In this document: piece by piece, positions 1 through 5,175 of the stretch
How positions within the stretch are numbered: the first letter of the stretch is position 1
Layout: each line of letters starts with the position of its first letter
The notes under the pieces: generated by a model
Database searches by the model: none
Told to the model about the DNA's origin: nothing
Seen by the model: only the letters and a program-made list of their open reading frames with translations
Program-made: the position numbers and the translations under genes
Assembly: GCA_009700815.1 (NCBI GenBank)
Contig: WLLG01000185.1
Span: 1-5,175, forward strand
Source of the DNA: Actinomycetota bacterium
GTDB taxonomy: Bacteria; Actinomycetota; Acidimicrobiia; Acidimicrobiales; Microtrichaceae
Direction of reading: 5' to 3'
DNA length: 5,175 nt

Positions 1-1
1 A

Positions 2-439
2 ACTGGTAATTACGTAACGAGTTCCTTAGCCAAGATCGAGGCCCTCAAGGCTGGCTACGACGAGGCCATCATGTTGAACCGGCAGGGACTTGTTTCTGAG
101 TGCACCGGCGAGAACATCTTTGTCTCTCGTGGTGGCGTGCTACTCACCCCGCCGGGATCTGCTGGGGCCCTTGAAGGGTTGACACAAGACACGGTGATGG
201 CGATCGCTGATGAGATGGGTATCGAGTGCGCTGTTGCAGACCTCACCCGGTCGGATTTGTACATCTGCGACGAGATGTTCTTATGCGGCACGGCCGCCGA
301 GGTGTCAGCAGTGAACGGCGTAGACGATCGCGCAATTCCTTGCCCCGGACCCTTCACAGCGGCAATCGCAGCAGAGTACGCAAAGGTCGTTCGTGGCCAG
401 GTTGATCAATTCAGAGACTGGGTTGAACTCGTCTCATGA
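2..439 (+). CDS. ilvE: Branched-chain amino acid aminotransferase, C-terminal part (5' end outside window)
   Basis: This is the C-terminal 145 residues of a fold-type IV PLP-dependent aminotransferase. The enzyme interconverts branched-chain 2-oxo acids and valine, leucine or isoleucine with glutamate as amino donor, in the cytoplasm. The visible part starts at TGNYVTSSLAK, so the catalytic PLP lysine, which in this family lies a few residues before the GNY motif, is just outside the window. Visible family signatures are SECTGENIF (residues 32-40 of the fragment; E33 matches the glutamate that contacts the PLP ring nitrogen), ALEGLTQDTV (phosphate-binding loop) and CGTAAEVSAV. The fragment length agrees with the C-terminal half of the E. 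coli enzyme (about 309 residues). The stop codon overlaps the cimA start in an ATGA arrangement. A D-amino-acid transaminase or aminodeoxychorismate lyase of the same fold is possible from sequence alone, but the motifs and the neighbouring cimA favour IlvE. Confidence 0.9.
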   Translation, partial: TGNYVTSSLAKIEALKAGYDEAIMLNRQGLVSECTGENIFVSRGGVLLTPPGSAGALEGLTQDTVMAIADEMGIECAVADLTRSDLYICDEMFLCGTAAEVSAVNGVDDRAIPCPGPFTAAIAAEYAKVVRGQVDQFRDWVELVS

Positions 440-2037
440 GTACCCCCAAGTCAGTCGAGATTTTTGACACCACCCTGCGAGATGGTGCTCAGTTCGAGGG
501 GATCTCACTCTCTGTTGAGGACAAGCTTCGAATTGCAGAACAACTCGATTGGCTGGGCGTGCATTGGATCGAGGGCGGGTACCCGTTGTCGAACCCCAAA
601 GATGAGGAGTTCTTCCGACGTGCTCGGACCGAACTACATCTGACTACCTCTACTTTGGTCGCATTCGGATCCACTCGACGTCCGCTCGGACGTTCAGATG
701 ATGACCCCACGCTTCGCGCACTTGTAGAAGCCGGTACCTCGACCGTCTGCATCGTTGGAAAAAGCTCGGAGTTTCATGTCACCGAGGCGCTCCGAACCAC
801 CTTGGAGGAGGGTGTGGCCATGGTGGGGGAGTCCGTACAGTTCCTCAAGGCTGCCGGCCTGCGAGTCTTTTTCGATGCTGAACACTTCTTTGACGGCTAC
901 CTACAAAACCCCGAGTTTAGTTTGCGGGTACTCGAAGCAGCGGTGACGAATGGGGCTGACACCCTGGTGCTGTGCGATACAAACGGTGGCTCGTTGCCCC
1001 ATCAGGTTCAGAGCATCACCTCTGAGGTCGCAGCATATTTTCAAAGCACCCAGATTGGGATCCATACGCAGAACGATTCGGGCTGCGCAGTGGCGAATTC
1101 GGTTGCAGCAGTCGTCGGTGGCGCTAGCCAGGTGCAGGGAACAGTCAATGGCTACGGTGAGCGCACTGGCAATGCCAACCTCATGACCGTAATCCCAGAC
1201 CTGACACTCAAGATGGGGATCACCACTCTCCCCGCTGAGCGAATGCAGCGCCTGACAGCAGTCTCACGCCACGTGGCTGAGTTGGTGAACCTTCCGCCGC
1301 ATCCGGCTGACCCATACGTGGGGGCCTCTGCCTTTGCGCACAAGGGCGGGTTGCACACCTCAGCTCTAGGGCGAGTTGGCGGGGCGAGCTACGAACACAT
1401 CGACCCGACTGATGTTGGGAACCGCACCCGAGTCCTAGTTTCAGATCTCGGTGGTCGTGCGGGAATGACCATGAAGGCTGCCGAGTTTGGCATCGAACTT
1501 GATGATCGCGAAGCCGGAGCGCTTTCGGAGCAACTCAAGCAACTCGAGGCTGAAGGGTTCGTTTTTGAAGCGGCCGATGCATCATTAGAACTCCTCATGC
1601 GAGCCTCAACCGGCTGGAAGCAAGAGTATTTTTCGGTTGAGTCGTATCGAGTGACTGCGATCCATGAAGAGGTTCCTCAGACCGAAACCGAACCGCTCAT
1701 CAAGGTGACAACCGAGGCAACAGTAAAGTTGGCAATCAAGGGGGAACCGCTCGCTTCGGTTGGAGAGGGCAACGGCCCTGTGAACGCTCTTGATGCCGCA
1801 TTGCGAGCCGCCCTCAACCCGAACTATCCAGCGCTTGAGCGGATTCACCTGATTGATTTTAAGGTTCGAGTTCTGGACTCCACCGCCGACACCGGCGCAG
1901 TGACTCGAGTGTTGATCGATTCAACCAATGGCGATGACACTTGGACCACTATTGGCGTCTCGCCCAACATCATCGAAGCCTCGTGGATGGCGCTGATCGA
2001 TGCTGTGGTGTTTGGCCTTCTTCTTGCAGGTTCGTGA
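436..2037 (+). CDS. cimA: (R)-citramalate synthase, Geobacter/long type (DRE-TIM metallolyase)
   Basis: This 533-residue enzyme is predicted to condense pyruvate and acetyl-CoA to (R)-citramalate, starting the threonine-independent route to 2-oxobutyrate and isoleucine. The N-terminal TIM barrel (about 5-285) opens with FDTTLRDGAQFEG (R15 and D16 are the catalytic arginine and a metal ligand) and contains GKSSEFHVTEAL, DAEHFFDGY, LCDTNGG and NGYGERTGNAN (N238 onward). A linker with AFAHKGGLHTSAL (H302, H307) follows. The C-terminal LeuA-type allosteric/dimer domain (about 390-530) contains GEGNGPVNAL at 443-452, so feedback control by isoleucine is plausible. The long form with HVTEALRTTL and DAEHFFDGY separates it from 2-isopropylmalate and homocitrate synthases. 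One oddity is that the metal-binding HxH motif reads H210-T-Q212, with glutamine where the second histidine is expected. No clear Shine-Dalgarno precedes the ATG. The 4-base overlap with ilvE suggests translational coupling. The reading frame is intact to a typical family C terminus (NIIEASWMAL). Confidence 0.93.
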   Translation: MSTPKSVEIFDTTLRDGAQFEGISLSVEDKLRIAEQLDWLGVHWIEGGYPLSNPKDEEFFRRARTELHLTTSTLVAFGSTRRPLGRSDDDPTLRALVEAGTSTVCIVGKSSEFHVTEALRTTLEEGVAMVGESVQFLKAAGLRVFFDAEHFFDGYLQNPEFSLRVLEAAVTNGADTLVLCDTNGGSLPHQVQSITSEVAAYFQSTQIGIHTQNDSGCAVANSVAAVVGGASQVQGTVNGYGERTGNANLMTVIPDLTLKMGITTLPAERMQRLTAVSRHVAELVNLPPHPADPYVGASAFAHKGGLHTSALGRVGGASYEHIDPTDVGNRTRVLVSDLGGRAGMTMKAAEFGIELDDREAGALSEQLKQLEAEGFVFEAADASLELLMRASTGWKQEYFSVESYRVTAIHEEVPQTETEPLIKVTTEATVKLAIKGEPLASVGEGNGPVNALDAALRAALNPNYPALERIHLIDFKVRVLDSTADTGAVTRVLIDSTNGDDTWTTIGVSPNIIEASWMALIDAVVFGLLLAGS

Positions 2038-2059
2038 ATCGCGGTAGGTTTATCTGATC

Positions 2060-2590
2060 ATGGCAGCACCAGAATTTGTTCCTACGCATCCGCTCGTAGC
2101 CGTTCGTTCCTATTCCTCGCCACCACAGAGGAGCGGATCTTGGATGGCAGATCGACCCGGAGAAATTTCCGGCCGGCAACCAGTCGGTGAACAACTTGGC
2201 GTACCCGGACCGGACCAAGGTTATGCCCTCACGATAGCGGCAACCTATCGGGGCAAATTGTCGCTGCAAGCGGGCGAACATGAAGCCGATGCTCTAGCTG
2301 GGGCGTCAGCAATAGCCATGAAACGGTCAGGGATCTTTGGACGTTCACCAGTGGTGCACGACCTGCGAGTTGGGCTTTCGCTCTGGGGATTCTTGACTAC
2401 AGACCCTCCGCAAGATCTCGTGAGTATTCGCAAGACTTGGTTCGACGAGGTGCATCTTGCAATCCACTACAAGGCGCTTCGCCGTATCGCCGATGCAGCC
2501 CCAGCTAGCCTTTTGGGTCAGCCGCATGGTGTGATCATTGCTCAGGCCGGAGCCGACTGGCGGAGTTGTTTGGACCTCGAGTCGCTCTAG
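2060..2590 (+). CDS. Conserved-looking hypothetical protein, 176 residues
   Basis: I do not recognise a named family. The product is a soluble-looking 176-residue protein with no signal peptide, membrane segment or cysteine-rich motif; a single cysteine sits near the C terminus. The N-terminal part (residues 5-60) is rich in Pro, Arg, Ser and Gly and contains FVPTHPLVAVRSYSSPP and SWMADRPGE, then GPDQGYAL; such specific Pro/Gly/Trp patterns look like constrained sequence, not noise. The middle (about 62-115) is helical-looking, with GEHEADALAGASAIAMKRSGIFGRSPVVHDL. It then runs into LSLWGFL and a charged C-terminal half containing HYKALRRIAD. The ATG lies 22 bases after the cimA stop with a weak purine stretch (GGTAGG) about 11 bases upstream, so it is probably co-transcribed with ilvE-cimA. 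The protein vaguely resembles uncharacterised proteins that I associate with Acidimicrobiia, which is recollection and not a search result. No function is assigned. Confidence 0.8.
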   Translation: MAAPEFVPTHPLVAVRSYSSPPQRSGSWMADRPGEISGRQPVGEQLGVPGPDQGYALTIAATYRGKLSLQAGEHEADALAGASAIAMKRSGIFGRSPVVHDLRVGLSLWGFLTTDPPQDLVSIRKTWFDEVHLAIHYKALRRIADAAPASLLGQPHGVIIAQAGADWRSCLDLESL

Positions 2591-2605
2591 CGAATAGTTC
2601 CGAAC

Positions 2606-2645
2606 AGGGCTGTCCTTGATTAGGGCTGTCGCTAATTAGGGCTGT
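2606..2645. repeat. 16-base tandem repeat, 2.5 copies, at the convergent gene junction
   Basis: The octamer AGGGCTGT occurs at 2606, 2622 and 2638, exactly 16 bases apart. The full units are AGGGCTGTCCTTGATT (2606-2621) and AGGGCTGTCGCTAATT (2622-2637), followed by a half unit at 2638-2645. The two full units differ at only three positions. The array fills most of the 45-base gap between the unknown gene and the convergent transpeptidase gene, and its last part forms the Gln-Pro-stop end of the latter. The period is not a multiple of three, so it is not a protein repeat. It probably arose by slippage or local duplication. Confidence 0.8.
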
Positions 2646-3658
2646 AAGAACACAAGGGTTCCCTGCGGAAACGTCTCTGCTAGTTGGGTGATTATTTCGT
2701 TCGGCACGCGGATACAGCCATTCGAGACGTCGGTCCCGAGTTTTTCGGGGGCGTTTGTTCCGTGTAGCGCTACGACGGGCGCCCCTGTGGCAAACACATC
2801 CATCATTTCGCTGTAGCCGTTCGTTGCCAGCGCAAACGGACCGTAGGCGCCAGCGGGGTTTTTCTGCGGCACGATGTCAGTTACATAGAACAGTCCAGTG
2901 GGGGTTTGGGTATTTGCGGCACCCGCAACCACCTTTGTCTGGGCAACAACTTTGTTCCCGTCGAAGGCGCGCAGAATGTTCTCAGTCAAATCGACTTCAA
3001 TTCGATAACGCGTTGATGACAAGTCCACGTCGCGAATCGAGACGTATCCCTCTGTGTGGTTTGGTCTGAGTGGAAGCAGGACCTTGAGCCAGTCTCCTCG
3101 TCGTTCTGTCACTGCCATCGTGAATGGTTGTGGCGGCGTGTACGGCCCAGGATTATCAAATTCCCAACCCTCTGCAGTGGCGCGCCGACCTTTGATTGGT
3201 GCCTCGGTAGTGGGAAGGGGTTCTCGTGGGTCGAGTCCGTCTTGGCTGCTTGGTGGAATGGTGATTCTCGACTCGTAGAGCACCACCGGCTTTGCGGAAT
3301 CCCAGGTCGGCGGTTTGTTTGCGAGTACCTGAAGGACCTTCACGCTCGGCTTGGTTGTCGCAATCTGAGAGGCGTCCGAGGCAGCCTCTTTCACTGTGGT
3401 CGTGGGCCGACCATTGCTGTCTTTGGAAGAACTGGGGTAGAGAGCTTCTGGACGAGCGATGAGTACAGCCAGCAATCCAGCGACTAGCACTGCGCCCACA
3501 ATTGCAACCACCGCAAGGCGGAAGTTGGTCACCCTGATATAGGGAGGTGCCTTCTCTGCTCTGGATGCGCGCTGGAACGGTTCGGGGGTATTTTGCTCTG
3601 GGTTAGTCGGTGATGCTGGCCCGGCAAGGGAATCTTGACTCTCACCTTCATCGTGCAT
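2636..3658 (-). CDS. Membrane-anchored L,D-transpeptidase (YkuD domain)
   Basis: This 340-residue protein is predicted to form or remodel peptidoglycan cross-links, or attach partners to peptidoglycan, outside the cytoplasmic membrane through a catalytic cysteine thioester. It has a short polar cytoplasmic N terminus (1-46) and one membrane helix at about 48-68 (LAVVAIVGAVLVAGLLAVLIA). There is no lipobox cysteine, so it is an anchor and not a lipoprotein. A Ser/Thr/Pro-rich extracytoplasmic linker follows (about 72-145), then an SH3b-like stretch (about 175-213, RGDWLKVLLPLRPNHTEGYVSIRDV). The YkuD domain (about 217-340) has H299-G-T, then S312-N-G-C315-I-R317 as the catalytic signature. It is complete and has no sign of decay. 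The start is supported by GAAAGG (- strand, 3672-3667) eight bases before the ATG. It is convergent with the unknown gene and divergent from gltX. The fold and catalytic motif are certain from sequence; substrate type (3-3 or other cross-links) is inferred from the family. Confidence 0.93.
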   Translation of the reverse strand: MHDEGESQDSLAGPASPTNPEQNTPEPFQRASRAEKAPPYIRVTNFRLAVVAIVGAVLVAGLLAVLIARPEALYPSSSKDSNGRPTTTVKEAASDASQIATTKPSVKVLQVLANKPPTWDSAKPVVLYESRITIPPSSQDGLDPREPLPTTEAPIKGRRATAEGWEFDNPGPYTPPQPFTMAVTERRGDWLKVLLPLRPNHTEGYVSIRDVDLSSTRYRIEVDLTENILRAFDGNKVVAQTKVVAGAANTQTPTGLFYVTDIVPQKNPAGAYGPFALATNGYSEMMDVFATGAPVVALHGTNAPEKLGTDVSNGCIRVPNEIITQLAETFPQGTLVFLQP

Positions 3659-3666
3659 CTCAGTGA

Positions 3667-3672
3667 CCTTTC
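3667..3672 (-). promoter_or_regulatory. Ribosome-binding site of the L,D-transpeptidase gene
   Basis: Read on the - strand, GAAAGG lies eight bases upstream of the ATG at 3658-3656. That is good Shine-Dalgarno spacing and fixes the start codon. The same six bases form part of an 8-base inverted repeat with 3733-3740. Confidence 0.65.
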
Positions 3673-3685
3673 TGGAGTTCTCAAT

Positions 3686-3691
3686 ATGTTA
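3686..3691 (-). promoter_or_regulatory. Candidate -10 box for the L,D-transpeptidase gene
   Basis: On the - strand the hexamer TAACAT fits the actinobacterial TAnnnT -10 consensus. It would place transcription start near 3679, giving a leader of about 20 bases that still contains the GAAAGG ribosome-binding site. I see no convincing -35 hexamer at 16-18 bases upstream, so this is a weak call based on the -10 alone. Confidence 0.4.
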
Positions 3692-3841
3692 GAACGCCGT
3701 GCTGCATCCTGCTCTAGTGCAACTGGGTTTCTGAAAGGTCTCGCAGAGTCGCAATGGGTGGCACTCGAGGGGATTCCTTTGCGAGGGGCTGTGCACCGGT
3801 CGAGCTTTCAGGAGAGGAGTCGGGCTCTGAACTCGAGCCAC

Positions 3842-3847
3842 TAACCT
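3842..3847 (+). promoter_or_regulatory. Candidate -10 box for gltX, leaderless arrangement
   Basis: TAACCT fits TAnnnT and ends exactly seven bases before the GTG at 3855. Transcription would then begin at or next to the start codon, as in the leaderless mRNAs that are common in Actinobacteria. No recognisable -35 hexamer is present at 16-18 bases upstream, so the support comes from the box and its spacing. Confidence 0.45.
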
Positions 3848-3854
3848 TGGCAGG

Positions 3855-5175
3855 GTGACTGATCAGGTGCGTGTTCGATTTGCCCCGTCCCCCACGGGCT
3901 ACCTCCACCTTGGGAGTGCCCGAGCGGCGCTGTTCAATTGGTTGGCAGCGCGCCATATGGGTGGCTCATTCCTGCTGCGAATCGAGGACACCGATCTGGA
4001 TCGATCCAAGCCCGAACTGATCGAGGTGATTTACCAAGGGTTGACTTGGCTTGGGCTGGACTGGGATGAGGAACCTGTTCTGCAGTCCTCTCGTAACGCC
4101 GAGCATCAGATCGCAGTTGATGCCCTTTTGGAATCGGGCGCAGCATATTGGTCTTCTCCGATTGCCGAGGGCGACCGTGCCCAGTTTGCTAACAAGGCCT
4201 ACGATCCGGCTGACCGTGACCGCCATCTGGGACCTGGTGAGGGTCGGGCCGTTCGTTTCCGAGTTCCCGAGAATGGCAACACAAGCTGGAATGATCTCAT
4301 CCGAGGTGAAATCAGCGTAGAGCACGCCAACATTGAAGACTTTGTGATTCGTCGTGCGAACGGCTCGCCCACATTCTTTTTAGCGAATGCCAGCGATGAC
4401 GCCTTTATGGGAATCACCCACGTTATTCGTGGAGAAGATCTCATCAACGTGACTCCGAAGTACCTATTGTTGCGCGAAGCGATGCAGATTCCCGGTGCAC
4501 TCCCGCAGTTTGCCCACATGCCGCTGATCGTGAACGAGCAGCGCAAGAAACTCTCCAAGCGACGAGATGATGTCTCGCTGATGGATTACAAAGATCGCGG
4601 TTTCCTTCCCGAGGCAATGGTGAACTATCTATCCACCCTGGGATGGGGTCCAACAGATGGTCAAGAAGTTCGCCTAGATCCGTTGAGCCTGACTGATGGG
4701 TTCCCAACTATGTTCGATATTGCTCAGGTGAGTTCGAGCCCAGCGTTCTTCGATACCAAAAAGTTGCTATTCGTAAATGGTGAGCATCTACGAGCACTCA
4801 CCCTCAAAGAGTTTGCCGATCGATCTGCCCCCTTTATTGCGACTGCCCCGTGGTTCGATCGATTTGAATCCGACCCAGAAAACGCCCAACGACTCTTACA
4901 AATTCTGCCCGAGGTCCAGACTCGGGTAGAAACCTTGTCTGAGGTTCCCGGATACGTCGACTTTCTGTTCCTTGAGGACCCTGAAATTGACGAAGCAGCA
5001 TGGAACAAGGCGATGGGCCCTGCTGCTGCACTCTGGCTCTCAGCCTGCATCGACGGAATCGCGGAATGGGAGTGGTCCTCACCACTGCTCTATGAATCCT
5101 TCATGGCACTTGCAGAACAGATGGGTGCGAATCGACGCAAGTTTCAAGCCCCCGTTCGTGTTGCCATCACGGGCA
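3855..5175 (+). CDS. gltX: Glutamate--tRNA ligase, 3' end cut by the window
   Basis: This class I aminoacyl-tRNA synthetase charges tRNA(Glu) with glutamate in the cytoplasm. In organisms without GlnRS it also mischarges tRNA(Gln) for amidation by GatCAB. The window shows 440 residues, and about 30-50 are probably missing at the C terminus. The Rossmann catalytic domain begins with FAPSPTGYLHLGSARAALFN; H18-L-G-S is the HIGH-type motif, followed by LLRIEDTDLDRS. ANASDDAFMGITHVIRGEDL is the conserved acceptor-binding region, and K232-L-S-K-R236 is the KMSKS loop. The anticodon-binding helical part follows from about residue 299 (FDTKKL). The segment after GAAYW (about 98-130) is compact and lacks the Cys motif of zinc-binding relatives. 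The start is GTG at 3855, supported by TAACCT seven bases upstream (leaderless). A second GTG at 3867 has AGGGTGA eight bases upstream and would give a protein four residues shorter. Confidence 0.95.
   Translation, partial: MTDQVRVRFAPSPTGYLHLGSARAALFNWLAARHMGGSFLLRIEDTDLDRSKPELIEVIYQGLTWLGLDWDEEPVLQSSRNAEHQIAVDALLESGAAYWSSPIAEGDRAQFANKAYDPADRDRHLGPGEGRAVRFRVPENGNTSWNDLIRGEISVEHANIEDFVIRRANGSPTFFLANASDDAFMGITHVIRGEDLINVTPKYLLLREAMQIPGALPQFAHMPLIVNEQRKKLSKRRDDVSLMDYKDRGFLPEAMVNYLSTLGWGPTDGQEVRLDPLSLTDGFPTMFDIAQVSSSPAFFDTKKLLFVNGEHLRALTLKEFADRSAPFIATAPWFDRFESDPENAQRLLQILPEVQTRVETLSEVPGYVDFLFLEDPEIDEAAWNKAMGPAAALWLSACIDGIAEWEWSSPLLYESFMALAEQMGANRRKFQAPVRVAITG

Larger units (their letters stand above)
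3659..3854. other. Divergent intergenic region between the L,D-transpeptidase gene and gltX
   Basis: This 196-base non-coding region must hold the promoters of both genes. It contains the two TAnnnT boxes listed separately, an inverted repeat GACCTTTC (3665-3672) / GAAAGGTC (3733-3740), and a second imperfect inverted repeat around CTCGAG (3758-3769 / 3832-3841). I see no tRNA, no small-RNA-like hairpin with a T-tract, and no plausible small gene in it. Confidence 0.6.

Noticed and set aside
55..357. A 100-codon open frame on the - strand opposite ilvE
   Set aside because: It overlaps the clearly conserved IlvE C-terminal coding sequence and has a low-information Ser/Pro/Ala-rich translation.
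1970..2281. A 103-codon open frame on the - strand across the cimA end and the start of the unknown gene
   Set aside because: It overlaps both the conserved CimA C terminus and the more protein-like + strand frame at 2060-2590, so it is a shadow.
2588..2634. Possible terminator hairpin TAGCGA / TCGCTA between the convergent genes
   Set aside because: Six base pairs across a 35-base loop with no T-tract on either side is too weak to call a terminator.
3056..3487. A 143-codon open frame on the + strand opposite the L,D-transpeptidase gene
   Set aside because: It lies wholly antisense to a complete YkuD-domain gene. Its translation is rich in Trp, Cys, Arg and Ser with no recognisable motif, as expected for a shadow frame.
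3966..4325. A 119-codon open frame on the - strand inside gltX, and similar antisense frames at 4199-4558 and 4724-5050
   Set aside because: All lie antisense to the unambiguous glutamyl-tRNA synthetase reading frame and have no family signature or ribosome-binding site that stands out.
4813..4865. Repeated GATCGAT motifs within gltX
   Set aside because: The short palindromic words fall in coding sequence where Asp and Arg codons (GAT, CGA) readily produce them; there is no array or regular spacing.
1..5175. Search for tRNA or rRNA genes, CRISPR repeats, transposase genes, attachment sites or riboswitches
   Set aside because: Nearly all of the window is accounted for by five coding sequences and short junctions, and nothing in the gaps resembles any of these elements.

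Overview
The window reads as ordinary chromosomal DNA from an actinobacterium. An Acidimicrobiia-like lineage fits best, by family resemblance: a long Geobacter-type citramalate synthase directly follows ilvE, there is a membrane-anchored YkuD protein of actinobacterial style, and one promoter looks leaderless with a TAnnnT -10 box. The base composition is moderately GC-rich by eye. The taxonomic call is inference, because no rRNA or marker gene allows a firm placement.

Layout. On the + strand, bases 2-439 are the 3' end of a branched-chain aminotransferase gene (ilvE). Its stop overlaps the start of cimA (436-2037) by four bases. A gene for a 176-residue protein of unknown function (2060-2590) follows after 22 bases, so these three genes probably form one transcription unit. 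A convergent membrane-anchored L,D-transpeptidase gene lies on the - strand (2636-3658). The 45-base junction between the convergent genes carries a short tandem repeat with a 16-base period, which runs over the transpeptidase stop codon. A 196-base divergent intergenic region (3659-3854) separates the transpeptidase gene from gltX (+ strand, from 3855, cut by the window end). It holds a plausible -10 box for each gene and two inverted repeats.

How the genes work together. CimA condenses pyruvate with acetyl-CoA to (R)-citramalate, the entry to the threonine-independent route to 2-oxobutyrate and isoleucine. IlvE carries out the final transamination of the branched-chain pathways. Their 4-base overlap suggests translational coupling of the first and last steps of isoleucine synthesis. 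The transpeptidase (peptidoglycan cross-linking) and glutamyl-tRNA synthetase are unrelated housekeeping functions.

I found no mobile element, CRISPR array, RNA gene, defence system or clearly new multi-gene system. The points most worth a second look are a His-to-Gln change in the metal-binding HxH motif of CimA, the tandem repeat at the convergent junction, the apparently leaderless gltX start, the inverted repeat covering the transpeptidase ribosome-binding site, and the uncharacterised 176-residue protein.
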